DNA from: Chloroflexota bacterium
Lineage (GTDB): Bacteria; Chloroflexota; Dehalococcoidia; Bin125
Direction: 5' to 3'
Assembly (NCBI GenBank): GCA_009838735.1
Contig: VXQZ01000014.1
Span: 1-64,000, forward strand
Length of the DNA stretch: 64,000 bases
How positions within the stretch are numbered: the first letter of the stretch is position 1; each line of letters begins with the position of its first letter. Of the stretch, positions 46,601 to 55,199 are shown piece after piece. The notes beneath the pieces are model-generated. The model ran no database searches, had not been told where the DNA came from, and saw only the letters and a program-made list of their open reading frames with translations. The translations under genes and the position numbers were made by a program.

Positions 46601-48226
46601 CGGGAAGGCGTCGAGCAGTTCGTAGTCCGGCGCGGCGTACGCCTCGCGATCGCTGAGCGCGTGGGCAAGCCGGGACGCGGCCGCGGTCCAGTCGCCGCCG
46701 CTTACCAGCGGATGACTCGTGACGCGCTTCGCCTTCTCCCGCCAGTAGGCGTCGAAGAGGTCGTCGACCGTCGCAAACCCCAGTTCTCGAGATTGCGCAG
46801 CTTCGACGAACAGGTAGAGGTGTAAAGGTACGCGCAGAAGCTCCTTCTGGAAGTCGGTGAGACCTCCAGGTCCGATCGCGGCTGTCTGAAGCGCGCGCCG
46901 GACATCGTCCAGCGTCAACACGGTCACTTCGAGGGTGCGGGCAACCGCAGATGGCCCCTCGGTGATCCACTTGAAGGATGTCTCCTCTTCGAGTTCAAAC
47001 GACCGACAGATGAACAAGATCCGTAGGTTCGGATGCTCGGCGGCCTGATCCACGATCTCGCGCAGGACGCGCTGGCCCCGTTCGTTCCGCTCCGTCCCAC
47101 CGGCCAACCCGTCGAGCTGATCGATGCAGAGAACGGCGCGTTCTCCCTGCGCCGCCTGTACCAGTTCCGCCACCGGAGAGTCCGACAAGCCAAGGCGCTG
47201 GCCGACTTCGCCGGACGAGAACGCGCCTCGTAAGTCGCTTGCCGGGACTGTAAGGGCGACCACGCCCCGTTCGTCAAGCTCTCGGACTATCTGCGCCATG
47301 ACGCAGCTCTTGCCCGCCCCCGCCCCGCCGCTGAGCAGCAGCGACTCATCCCGATCAATGAGCGCCTCCGTGATCGCAACCGACTGCGAACGCGGAATCG
47401 CTGCTCCGTTGATCAGGGCGTGCTCGATCCGGCCGAGGTAGGCGTGAGTCAGAGTCAGGATCCGTTCGATTGAGCGATCACGGGAGGGCAACTGTCGTCG
47501 CACATACCCATACCGCTCCAGCTCGTGCCGGACCTGTTCGGCCCGAACGGCCTGTCCTAACCGGCTCCATGCGAACTCTTCAAGCAGCGTCCGCACGGCA
47601 TGCGGATCTGCCAGTTCACCGTCAGCTCGACCGATCCGCTCAGCGATCAGTCGTTCCACGTCTTGCACGAGCAAACGGTGCCCAATGGTCACAAACTCGC
47701 AGTCTTTCAGCTTCGTGTAGGCCTCTTGTTCGCTCTGGCCGAGCGACGCCGCGCTGGCGAAAAAGGCGTCGTGCTGTCGATTCGAGAGCCGGCTGAAGAA
47801 CTGCTCCAAGCTGCTGGAAGACCTTGCCCGCTCTGCCGCTTCGCGCAAATGGGCCGCGGCGTCCTGGCTGATGAACACCGCGCGGCTCGCACCTGGACCC
47901 TGCAGATGGCCGAAGAGATCTCCCAGGATCGACCTCCCGGTCGACGGGGAGGTTCTCGTCAGCTCGGAGGCGGTCCAGCGAGCAGCCGAATTCGGGGCTT
48001 GGCGTTTGACCGAGTGAAACTCGATTTCCCCGGCTGGCATGACGCGAGAGAACTCGACGCCGAGGCCGTCTGGCCCGGGTTCTTCCAGCCGCACCTCAAC
48101 CACTTCACCAGCGAGAAGATCCAGCATGGTCTGGACCGTCCAGGCCCGCTCGTACAGGTCGGCTACCTTCGCGGCCGGACCGCCCGGCAGACTCGGCAGG
48201 GCGTCGTGGGGCTGCTGCTCGGGCAT
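43664..48226 (-). CDS. Large nuclease-like / STAND-like NTPase with helical repeats; Avs-like candidate
   Basis: I prefer the ATG at 48226 (1,520 aa). The N-terminal 260 residues start GGPAAKVADLYERAWTVQTMLDLL and contain GEIEFHSVKRQ, the E-x-H-x-V-K-R-Q strand of DUF4297/PD-(D/E)xK-like nuclease domains found at the N-termini of defence NTPases. A P-loop ATPase follows with Walker A SGGAGAGKS (about 323-330 of the ORF) and Walker B AVLCIDQLDGL (about 387-397), consistent with a STAND/NACHT-type switch. VGFFHESFFDYAFARSF is the conserved winged-helix-adjacent segment of many STAND proteins. The C-terminal 900 residues are alpha-helical HEAT/ARM-like repeats, the usual pathogen-sensing part. 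This matches the layout of Avs proteins, which recognise phage proteins and then cut DNA. The exact family is not determined. Confidence 0.65.
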   Translation of the reverse strand: MPEQQPHDALPSLPGGPAAKVADLYERAWTVQTMLDLLAGEVVEVRLEEPGPDGLGVEFSRVMPAGEIEFHSVKRQAPNSAARWTASELTRTSPSTGRSILGDLFGHLQGPGASRAVFISQDAAAHLREAAERARSSSSLEQFFSRLSNRQHDAFFASAASLGQSEQEAYTKLKDCEFVTIGHRLLVQDVERLIAERIGRADGELADPHAVRTLLEEFAWSRLGQAVRAEQVRHELERYGYVRRQLPSRDRSIERILTLTHAYLGRIEHALINGAAIPRSQSVAITEALIDRDESLLLSGGAGAGKSCVMAQIVRELDERGVVALTVPASDLRGAFSSGEVGQRLGLSDSPVAELVQAAQGERAVLCIDQLDGLAGGTERNERGQRVLREIVDQAAEHPNLRILFICRSFELEEETSFKWITEGPSAVARTLEVTVLTLDDVRRALQTAAIGPGGLTDFQKELLRVPLHLYLFVEAAQSRELGFATVDDLFDAYWREKAKRVTSHPLVSGGDWTAAASRLAHALSDREAYAAPDYELLDAFPAAAAAMASESVLFIQDGEVGFFHESFFDYAFARSFATEQRDLLDWLREDRQAYFRRRQVLGVLAFLRRRRADRGRYLLTLERLLADSEVRFHIKKRVLDWLRSIADPTAEEWEIVERQAEELGNHVWEVARNSTPWFDLLREMQRWDRWLAGSQEEADRTVVLLQTPALLTERTNAVIELLNEHRDDTPEWRLRLWNVARWSDGYGSPTKQAWLLGLIHTEPLDRSEDFARLARLLSDILFAVKEEAPLFAPQAIGAWFDRVVAEPKAAVANTERLDLRLGLDDWTTSECASAAPRAFVQEMLPRIVSIERVAPMNIVGAPRGGDHPERGPYALLATAMRQLAVEEPEALKSIVMAVSREHDVWTRWMSIAWLDAMSANPDSFSEVIVRFILDDPGRRLDLGYSWGSSGGDLFVGVSRTGVAAAAERCADESLKTLEQAILAFEPRRERPEQKHAEIQLALLWCLPENRVEESTQQRIQELEARFPEKQRRGAPQNLDDDGFGWAVSPISDDEALQISDEHWLEKMRDVARTGETFHGNQFVGGVHELSQTLEGAAVQAPARFAALTDHLNSSDPPEYFEAVLRGLTKSEDGSPRSGSLAQALRVLGRIKELGVPMPGGQIAHAFGALAEEPLPNDLMAWLNDIAMTDPDPDKDDWLGPEDSMAPVTQAINTARGSAAYAIAKLLYADVNRWNQFRDTVHQLAVDPVLAVRSTAANCLLAILNANPDEALQCFRRLINGAEPIVGSFYVEHFIRRATQRSYLDMRSTLNQLLDSGEVSAQRVGARWIVLSALSPHNSAAREDEAKVLQLGEHIRAGAADIYAANLLHEQAGSWCASRLAEMFEDQSKVVRRSAAACWDSLGPEQIAGHSVLLSTFARSRTFSESRISALLVRLGKSSQPPPVEICDIAERALAEYGPKAASIQYMEAMVAQLLAKLLFRLLETTDDWPLEVRVRNIIDQMIKANFYGVEEELRRRLDE

Positions 48227-48623
48227 ACTTGACAGGTTACCAACGGCCCGGGGGCTGGCAATCAGCTGGTAGGGGCGCTCAAGTGCGCGTTCCACCTAAG
48301 GGAACTCGAACCCGAGAACCCGAAAAGGGCACCAAGCCGGAGCTGCGTCGCTAGAGCGCCACCTCCCAGACGAACGTTCGCAGTACAGTCCCTCTTGGCC
48401 TACCACCCGTGACAAAATCGAGAACTTTCTCGTTGACCATCGCGCTTGTCATTTGAGGAACGGGGCCGTCGCGTCGCCATCGTTGGCTCAGCCGACAATC
48501 AGTGGCAACATTTCCTGCTTCAGGAGCACCACCGCAAAGCGGAGTGAGCAGCCCGCAGGCTTCGATCAGATCAACGGCAGGCGGACTCGGCGCGTTGCCA
48601 ATCGAACTCCGAGACACCAAGTC
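48227..48623. other. Gap between two large minus-strand genes
   Basis: A TTG-started 89-aa ORF (48351-48620) begins just past the end of the TPR gene. It has no recognisable domain and an unusual composition; I leave it uncalled. The promoter for the nuclease-STAND gene probably lies here. Confidence 0.35.
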
Positions 48624-51600
48624 TCAGGCCAGTTCGTTGGAGTGAATGTCCAATTGGGTTCTGACACGACTCAGCACGAATTCCCGTTCGAAGGGACTCA
48701 GAGCCAGCTTGCTATCCGCCTCCAGGGAGTCTTTGAGTCGGGTTAGCGTGCCCAAGGTCGTACGGCCTTGGCAGAGCACATCCATCGACAACTCTAGGAT
48801 CATTCCCAACTGAGAGAGCGGGACTCTGTCGAAGACCCGTGAGATTAGCCCGGTCACGACCGCGACAGCAGTTCGTGGATCGCTGTCTGGACCGCGCAGG
48901 GTTCCGAGCATCGCACGCGTCTCTTCGTTGCTGATGTACCCATTCGCCTTGAGGCGCCTCAGAATGTCATCGGCTCCAAGGCGTAAGAACGTGTAGTGCA
49001 TCGAAGCGAGCTGTCCCACCGCCGCGGAGTACTCTTCGGCCTCGAGCGCTCCGCTTCTGAGGAGTTCCTCCAAGACCCCCTGGCTGTTCACGACCTCCTT
49101 TCCCGTCGCCCGAACGAGATTCGCGAGAGCAACATCGTCAGACACCATTACTAGGGGTGTCCCATCTAACTTCATATCGGAGCAGATTGCGCCGACTCCA
49201 GAAATCGTCAAGGCCTCAACAGCAAACTCAGCATCTCCAAGGTCAAGCACTTGGTAGGCGGGAACGCGTTCTAGCGATTCCACGAACTCCAACACGCTCT
49301 GTGCGAAATCTCGCCACGCCGCCAGTCCCTCGTCGTGACGCTCTGAGAACACGTATCGGCCATCGTCTGACTTGCCGAGATGGCCGCTAGCCCGCATCGT
49401 CTTCGCCATGGTGTTAGTCGCCTGGAACTCATCGACCACGTGTTGCGGAACAGCCACACACCCGAAGCGAGCCTTGAGCTGGTCACCGATTCCCAGCTCG
49501 TGGACCGTCAGAACGGCCGGCAAGTCCAAAACAATACCCTGAGTCCCTGGCAACAGCGCCTGTGCCAGATCAGCTTCACGCGGGTCTCCCATCGCGAACC
49601 TTATGGGAACCGAGCCGTCCACTGTGCAGGCTCTCCAGACTTCCACAGGGGAAGGGCCAATGAGGGAAGAGAACATGGCAAACGGAAATCCTCCTTCGCG
49701 ATATCTCTCCTCGACCGATCGGACGAATTGGGCTCGTCGCTCAGTGGCTTGGATCAGCTTCGTGATATCCCCTTCATCTGCGACGATTCGAGACAAGCTC
49801 GTGTTGTCTGGAAACCGCGTCGAGAATTCGGCAATCGTCTCTTGAAATGCCCGGACGAACTTGTTTTGGATGGCGACCACCCTGTACGTGAGTTCTTCCA
49901 GGTCGTCTCGCATCTCGATCTTGTCGCCGACTGCAGACCCTATCAATCGCCTTGCGAATTTATGATTGGCCGGCAGTTCGCTGGTGTCGTACCGCTCATC
50001 TTCGTCATCAAGGATTGACCACCACGTCTCTTCTCCCGTCAGAGTGTCTCGCAAGCGGACGGCGCAGCCCGGCGCTACGAGTTCCGGTTCCGCCATTTCG
50101 TGATCGTGGGCGAGAAAGATGGCGAAGTATCCGCTGTGCAAGTCGGGATCATCGATTCCATGGCGTCGTGCGGCGTACGCGTCATTGAGGGCGCCATCCA
50201 CCCCGAGCATGACCTTCAACTTCGCCAACTCCAGTAGAAGACGAGGATCGCCCTGCAAGTCCGACGGTTCAAGGCTTTCGACGGTCTTTCTCGCCGCATC
50301 TCTCAACCCAGCGCGAAACTGAAGGAGGGCAAGTCGCACTCGATCAGACTCGTTCACGTCGGGCCGGGCGCAGATCTGCTCACGCAGAGCAACAGCTGGT
50401 GGAAGGTCTCCTACGATTTCGAGGATCTGCGCCTCCGTATCGATCACGTGTTTGGGAACTTCGACACGAGTCTTCCTAATCTGTCGAGACCACTCCAGTG
50501 CCTCGCGAAGGCGTCTCGCCTCGGCGAGACATCCGAGCAGGTCGACCGCTAGGAGATGGAGTGGCGAATCGTCCACCACCTTCGCATAGGCGTCAGCAGC
50601 ATCACTGAATCGCTTCATCTCCCAGTAGAAGTTGCCTAACCGGAACAGAATCTCAGGTCTCCCTGAGTCATCGGAAAATGACAGGGCCTTCTGGAGGTCC
50701 TCCTCTGCCCTGACGAAGTCTCTCAAAGATCGCCTCCGCGTGGCTGACACCGCAAGGAGCCATGGATCCTCGGGTCGCTTCAGCAGCGACTCCTCAAGCG
50801 ATCGCCAGGCCGGGTCCTCATCATCCGTTTCCATGTCAACTTGGCATACGAGCTCCGCCTTCCAGAGATCGTCTGGCCCTGGATTCTCAAACGTGAACTT
50901 GCCCCTGATCAGTTTCTTGGCAGCGAGATGATCTCCCAAACGGAGGTAAACCTCCGCCAGGGGAGCGATGACATCTTCTGACCCTATGTCCGTCCACACT
51001 TGCTCAAGCGAGTCCCGCGCCTCGTCGTATCGACCGGCCATCATTAGTACTAATCCGCGCACGTGCAGTGGCGAAGGGTCGCGCGGATCTGCTCGAACCG
51101 CATCGTCGAGGTCGCTCAGCGCCGCATCAATGTGTCCCTGAAGAGCCTTAGCGAATCCGCGGACCACGAGGGCACTGCTGAGCTGGGAGTCTAGGTCTGT
51201 AGAGTCGAGTAGCTCGATCGCTCTGCTCGCCGCTTCCTCGCACTGTTTCAACCGCTCGTGTGCCGTGTTCTCGGCAGCCCCGCCCTTCGCCAACGAGGCT
51301 TGCGCCTCGGTGAACAAGCATTGGCTCAGCATCAAATGGGCCCCAATGTCTTTGGGATCATCCTCGATCAATGTCTGACAGAGCTGCGCCGCTTCTTCGA
51401 AGCGACCTTGCTTTGCGCGCACATCGGCCAGAACCAGTCCACTGGAACGATCGGCGGTTACCCAGGCATGACTGGTGATGAACTCTCGAAGCTGCTCGCG
51501 CTCCTCAGCTTCCCAAAACGACTCGATGATGATTGCTGCGGCGTGGCCGTTCCGAGGCTCCAACTCCAAGGCTCTATGTGCGAGGTCCAACGCGCGCTCA

Positions 51601-52427
51601 GCGTCGCCTCTTAGCCGGGCGGCGACCGACACATTGGTGATCCCCTTTGGGTTGTCTGGCTGAAGCTCGTGCGCTTCGTCGAAGAACAGACACGCACTCT
51701 CATAATCACCTTCGGCGATCGCACATGCACCGAGATTCGTAACCACTCGAAATTCCAGGTCCACCGACAAGGAACTCTTGGCGCGAACGGATTCGAGCTT
51801 CTCCCGAGCACTTCGAACGTGGCCCAAGTCAATGAGTTGTCGAGCGAGGTCGATTTCGGCTTTAGCGTCGCTGTGTGGACCGGTGGTGTCGCCAGAAGCC
51901 TTGTCTGAGCCCGCCGATGCAGTCGCCTTGGCAACCAAGAAGCCCATATCGGCGCGTAGCGCCTCCACACCAGTCAGAATCTGATTTCGTTGCTGACGAC
52001 CATGCGCTGCTAGCTCCTCGCCACGGTTGGCGAGGGCCGAAATGCCCCACTTACTCTGATAAATCTCCGACAGGAGTTCGCCGAGGAAAACGGAGACGAT
52101 CTCCTCAGCGAGCCTCTCGCTTTCCGCCCTCGATGGCATGTAGAAGTCGCCCTCGGTGATGAAGGAAGAAATGACCTCCTCAGCAGCGAAGTCTCTTTCG
52201 CCGATCTGCGCTAGATGGAAGAGATCCTTGAACTCGTCGCTCCCGACCCACCTCTCCAAGGCAGTTTCTACGCCAGGGACATCGCGACTCCCTGTAGCAC
52301 CCTGGGCATCCGGGTCACCGCGGAACTTATCAGCAGCCGACTTGATAGCTCTGTCGATATCGACGACATCTCGCCAACCGGCGACAACGAGTCTGGCGGC
52401 AATTCCAAGAAGAACTTCAGGGCCCAT
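48624..52427 (-). CDS. TPR - GreA/B C-terminal - PIN domain protein
   Basis: A 1,267-aa protein from an ATG with AGGA seven bases upstream. After a helical N-terminus come about a dozen TPR-like helical hairpins (for example YESACLFFDEAHELQPDNP, AERALDLAHRALELEPRNG, DAALSDLDDAVRADPRDPS). At about residues 785-870 is a GreA/GreB C-terminal-type domain (PGCAVRLRDTLTGEETWW, RRLIGSAVGDKIEM, LTYRVVAIQNKF). The C-terminus holds a PIN-like nuclease region (LDLGDAEFAVEALTISGVGAICSDMKL, LVMVSDDVALANLVRA) with clustered acidic residues. TPR-GreAB-C-PIN is an architecture noted among predicted toxins in defence islands. I infer transcription- or RNA-linked cleavage. It shares strand with the nuclease-STAND gene 398 bases downstream. 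Confidence 0.7.
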   Translation of the reverse strand: MGPEVLLGIAARLVVAGWRDVVDIDRAIKSAADKFRGDPDAQGATGSRDVPGVETALERWVGSDEFKDLFHLAQIGERDFAAEEVISSFITEGDFYMPSRAESERLAEEIVSVFLGELLSEIYQSKWGISALANRGEELAAHGRQQRNQILTGVEALRADMGFLVAKATASAGSDKASGDTTGPHSDAKAEIDLARQLIDLGHVRSAREKLESVRAKSSLSVDLEFRVVTNLGACAIAEGDYESACLFFDEAHELQPDNPKGITNVSVAARLRGDAERALDLAHRALELEPRNGHAAAIIIESFWEAEEREQLREFITSHAWVTADRSSGLVLADVRAKQGRFEEAAQLCQTLIEDDPKDIGAHLMLSQCLFTEAQASLAKGGAAENTAHERLKQCEEAASRAIELLDSTDLDSQLSSALVVRGFAKALQGHIDAALSDLDDAVRADPRDPSPLHVRGLVLMMAGRYDEARDSLEQVWTDIGSEDVIAPLAEVYLRLGDHLAAKKLIRGKFTFENPGPDDLWKAELVCQVDMETDDEDPAWRSLEESLLKRPEDPWLLAVSATRRRSLRDFVRAEEDLQKALSFSDDSGRPEILFRLGNFYWEMKRFSDAADAYAKVVDDSPLHLLAVDLLGCLAEARRLREALEWSRQIRKTRVEVPKHVIDTEAQILEIVGDLPPAVALREQICARPDVNESDRVRLALLQFRAGLRDAARKTVESLEPSDLQGDPRLLLELAKLKVMLGVDGALNDAYAARRHGIDDPDLHSGYFAIFLAHDHEMAEPELVAPGCAVRLRDTLTGEETWWSILDDEDERYDTSELPANHKFARRLIGSAVGDKIEMRDDLEELTYRVVAIQNKFVRAFQETIAEFSTRFPDNTSLSRIVADEGDITKLIQATERRAQFVRSVEERYREGGFPFAMFSSLIGPSPVEVWRACTVDGSVPIRFAMGDPREADLAQALLPGTQGIVLDLPAVLTVHELGIGDQLKARFGCVAVPQHVVDEFQATNTMAKTMRASGHLGKSDDGRYVFSERHDEGLAAWRDFAQSVLEFVESLERVPAYQVLDLGDAEFAVEALTISGVGAICSDMKLDGTPLVMVSDDVALANLVRATGKEVVNSQGVLEELLRSGALEAEEYSAAVGQLASMHYTFLRLGADDILRRLKANGYISNEETRAMLGTLRGPDSDPRTAVAVVTGLISRVFDRVPLSQLGMILELSMDVLCQGRTTLGTLTRLKDSLEADSKLALSPFEREFVLSRVRTQLDIHSNELA

Positions 52428-52779
52428 GCCGAGATTCCTAACTTCGACTTAGGACATACGGATTACCCACGTTACTCGAACTTGAGGACCATCGTTCAGC
52501 TTTCCACCAACGGTCAACAGCGTCTACATGCGCCAGCACCGTGCAGTATCAACCTCCGAAACGTCGATCCACTCGGCACATTGAATGGGCCAGCTAACAG
52601 CGCCTATCGGGATCAGCCTCTCACCAGTCGGATGTCGGCTATCCACAGCTAGTGGCATTAGACCACTGGCTATGGAGGGCGTTGAGAGAGGTCCTCGATA
52701 AGGACCCCGACGGCTCCATGGGCTTCGCGCCGCTACACCCTTGTACCCCTTGAGTGCCGTCGTGCTCGACTCCTCGCCG

Positions 52780-53170
52780 CTACGGCTCCTGCCGAGGCAG
52801 CACCGACCACCTACCGAGAACAGTTCGTCTCACCTCGCCTCCAGATCGTGCTGCATATGTGGTTCCAGGCTTAGGTCCTGTCTCCAGTGCCCCAGGGTCA
52901 CAAGACAAGCGGTCCAATGCAGCGGCTCGGTCCCCAGGCGCTGGCGGCATAGCGACCGCAACCAGCGCAGGCACTGGTGAGCGGCAGATTCCAGCACAGC
53001 TGCCGGAGCGCCCGTCGCCGCCAGTCCACTTCCTGCTCGCGTCGCCATTCGCCCCAAGGCGCGTCGGCCAGGGGCGGGGTCAGGCCGAACACGCCGATCA
53101 GCCGAGGCTCCATCTGCAGCCGCCGCCGCTCCGGCCGCAGCCAGGCCAAGGTGTCTCTCACCGACTTGCG
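52780..53170 (-). pseudogene. Degenerate 3' copy of the HTH gene at 54013
   Basis: Minus-strand frames read TPPLADAPWGEWRREQEVDWRRRALRQL and then GTEPLHWTACLVTLGHWRQDLSLEPHMQHDLEARR. They correspond to MPPAEAPWDQVRRETEVQLRQQRLREL and AEPLHWVGRLVTLGRWGGGLSLERQMQHEFEVRR of the intact gene. Frame changes between the blocks and the missing 5' part show decay. The rest of the interval 52428-53462 holds no recognisable gene. Confidence 0.7.
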
Positions 53171-53462
53171 CTCGGCTCAGGCCACCCGCCGCTCGAAGAT
53201 CAGGTCGGCTGCCGCCCAGTGGACCTGCTCCTCGCCTGGTTCCGCCTTATCCGTGGCCAGCCCGGGGAACACGCGGCAAGGCTGTGGCAGGGACTGCCGT
53301 CGCGCATTCTCGTCCCCAGCACTTGCATTCTTCGTCTTGCCGTCGTCATTCCTGCTTCTCTACCCCTATGGGAGACGGCCCGGGCTGCCGCCGGCCGGAC
53401 CGGTTCCGCGTTCCAGGACAACGCGGTCAATCCGGAACCTGAATAGGCGAGGCTCGAGAGCC

Positions 53463-53711
53463 CTAAATCTGGTTTAGGTCAACCATCAAGCTAAAGCTTG
53501 CCCACTGGCCGAGCGTATCGACGAGCAGGCGATCATTGGTGTCTATGTGCTTCATCAGCTCGTCGCGGATCGCAGCCGATGATGTGTTGTTCAAACGCAC
53601 GACCCACGTCGACTGGAGCGCTCTCTTCGCCCCCCATCCTTCGAGGACGTCATACAGGGCCTGATAGTTTTGGCCCGGCAAGACTAAGTCGTAGCTGATG
53701 AGATAGACCAT
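53463..53711 (-). CDS. Cas2-like / SinR-family small protein, no CRISPR nearby
   Basis: ATG 53711 with an aagga ribosome binding site gives 82 aa: MVYLISYDLVLPGQNYQALYDVLEGWGAKRALQSTWVVRL and on to HIDTNDRLLVDTLGQWASF. The beta-alpha-beta start (YLISYDL), the aromatic ST-W and the DRLLV strand fit the Cas2-like SinR family, a ferredoxin-fold group found outside CRISPR loci. Canonical Cas2 is a metal-dependent nuclease or structural part of Cas1-Cas2, but SinR-like proteins are of unknown function. No cas1 or repeat array is present in the window. Confidence 0.7.
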   Translation of the reverse strand: MVYLISYDLVLPGQNYQALYDVLEGWGAKRALQSTWVVRLNNTSSAAIRDELMKHIDTNDRLLVDTLGQWASFSLMVDLNQI

Positions 53712-53800
53712 TGCTTCGTCCTTCCATCTCTCTGTTGCCGGCAACGAGAGCGACGCACCGACAGCCGACTCTTGGTCGGTCGGTAGCATGTCGGAGCAGC

Positions 53801-53950
53801 TTAGCTCGTCGACATCCCGACCAACTTGGAGAGGCCGTTGTCACTGCCTCTACACTGCAGTGGGACCAGACCCTCGACCACAACCATCTCTTTGCGCAAG
53901 TCCACATTCTCTTTCCGCAGGGCATCGGTCACCTGACACAGCTCGTCCAC
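53801..53950 (-). CDS. Possible small coiled-coil protein
   Basis: A GTG-started frame of about 49 codons within an open stretch reading EFERELNRVVDELCQVTDALRKENVDLRKEMVVVEGL. It has a clear heptad pattern. It starts just downstream of the HTH gene stop and may be a separate short gene or a fragment of something larger. There is no convincing ribosome binding site. Low confidence. Confidence 0.25.
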   Translation of the reverse strand: MDELCQVTDALRKENVDLRKEMVVVEGLVPLQCRGSDNGLSKLVGMSTS

Positions 53951-54012
53951 AACCCGATTCAGCTCGCGCTCAAACTCCTGTTGGCCAGTCGCCCGGTCCC
54001 TTCACTCCCCAG

Positions 54013-55026
54013 TCAGGACGCCTTGGATCGCCCCCCGTTCCGACCCCGGCCGGAACGTCGCGCCACGCCTGGGGGCAGTAACTCGGACCGGCGCACCTCG
54101 AACTCATGCTGCATCTGACGCTCCAGGCTCAACCCGCCACCCCAGCGACCGAGGGTCACGAGCCGGCCTACCCAGTGCAGGGGCTCGGCCCATAGTCGCT
54201 CACGACGCAGCTCCCGCAGTCGTTGCTGGCGCAGCTGGACCTCGGTCTCCCGCCGCACCTGGTCCCATGGGGCCTCGGCCGGGGGCATGGTCAGCGAGTG
54301 GTCGTCGACCAGCTGGATCTCCAAGCTCAGCAGGCGTTCCTCCAGCTGCAGACAGGTCACGGTGTTGGGCGGCTCCTCCAGGGTGCGCCGGGTCCGTCGC
54401 CACTCGGCCACGACGGGCAGCGCCGCGCCGTAGACCTCGGCGTCGTCTGGGGCCGGCTCGATCGCCACCAGACCGATGTCACCCAGATGGCCCTTCGCAC
54501 CTGTCACCCGGGGCGCCACCGCCATTCGAATCTGCTCCAGGTCGTCGCCCGCCTCCCAGAGTTCCTCCAGCAGCCCGCCGGTTTTGCGCTGCAGGTCCGC
54601 CAACCGCCGCTCAACGCGCCGCAGCTGCTTGTGCAGGCTGGCCGGTGTCCTGCGCTCCGACGCCGCCCGCGCCTCGGACGCTTCCAGCTCGCGCTCAAGC
54701 GCCTGGGTCATGTGGGGGGTCAGTTGGGGGGAGGCCAGGGCCCGCCTCAGGGTGCGCTCACTCACGCCCAGCCGATCAGCCGCCTGCACCCGTCCCTGCT
54801 CCTCCACCAGGTCCTGTAGGAAGCCCCGCAGCCGCCCCGCCTCCGCCTTAGCCGTCACCCCACCACCCCTCGCATCGTCCTCCCTACCCGTCCGTCCGCT
54901 GTCCGGACTATCGCCGACGTGCCCCACTTCCGTGCAGCCCGCTGGCGCAGAATCTCCCCCGGACTCCCCACCCCTGGAGTTGTCCTCACCCCGCAAATCA
55001 CTGGGTTTGCGCTCATCCCGACCCAT
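54013..55026 (-). CDS. Helix-turn-helix protein of unknown function (coiled-coil rich)
   Basis: ATG 55026 has GGAG nine bases upstream (the track uses TTG 55035), giving 337 aa. The first 60 residues are low-complexity and polar. Residues about 70-115 (LQDLVEEQGRVQAADRLGVSERTLRRALASPQLT) form an HTH like that of Fis/NtrC-type or resolvase proteins. Next is a long coiled coil (LERELEASEARAASERR, LRRVERRLADLQRKTGGLLEEL), then an unknown C-terminal domain ending in a basic tail. It is divergent from the replication-relaxation gene across about 170 bases. A decayed copy lies at 52780. It may be the partner or regulator of the replication-relaxation protein in an integrated element. Confidence 0.6.
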   Translation of the reverse strand: MGRDERKPSDLRGEDNSRGGESGGDSAPAGCTEVGHVGDSPDSGRTGREDDARGGGVTAKAEAGRLRGFLQDLVEEQGRVQAADRLGVSERTLRRALASPQLTPHMTQALERELEASEARAASERRTPASLHKQLRRVERRLADLQRKTGGLLEELWEAGDDLEQIRMAVAPRVTGAKGHLGDIGLVAIEPAPDDAEVYGAALPVVAEWRRTRRTLEEPPNTVTCLQLEERLLSLEIQLVDDHSLTMPPAEAPWDQVRRETEVQLRQQRLRELRRERLWAEPLHWVGRLVTLGRWGGGLSLERQMQHEFEVRRSELLPPGVARRSGRGRNGGRSKAS

Positions 55027-55085
55027 TTGCCACAACTCCTATCTCCTGTACACGGGTGGTTTCCCGTGTGTGGGGCAACCGCCGT

Positions 55086-55133
55086 CCGGACAGCCGGACA
55101 ATGTAACGAACATAGCATACGTGTTCGCATACG
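55086..55133. promoter_or_regulatory. Direct repeats in a divergent promoter region
   Basis: Two copies of CCGGACA (55086-55092 and 55094-55100) have a period of 8, and two copies of GCATACG (55115-55121 and 55127-55133) have a period of 12. They lie between the divergent HTH and replication-relaxation genes, where operators for the HTH protein would be expected. The repeats are seen directly; the regulatory role is inference. Confidence 0.45.
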
Positions 55134-55199
55134 ATGGGACAGTGTCTCGAACCGCCCTTCGGGAGTGAAACAAGGACGACCGAGCTGGGAGCGGGCCGA

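Noticed and set aside
48351-48620. TTG-started ORF of 89 aa between the two giant genes
   Set aside because: No recognisable domain, rare start codon and no ribosome binding site; left as an uncalled gap.
52754-53446. Plus-strand ORF of 230 aa
   Set aside because: Antisense to a decayed copy of the HTH gene; composition typical of shadow frames.
53463-53711. CRISPR-Cas locus suggested by a Cas2-like protein
   Set aside because: No cas1, effector genes or regularly spaced repeats were seen anywhere in the window.
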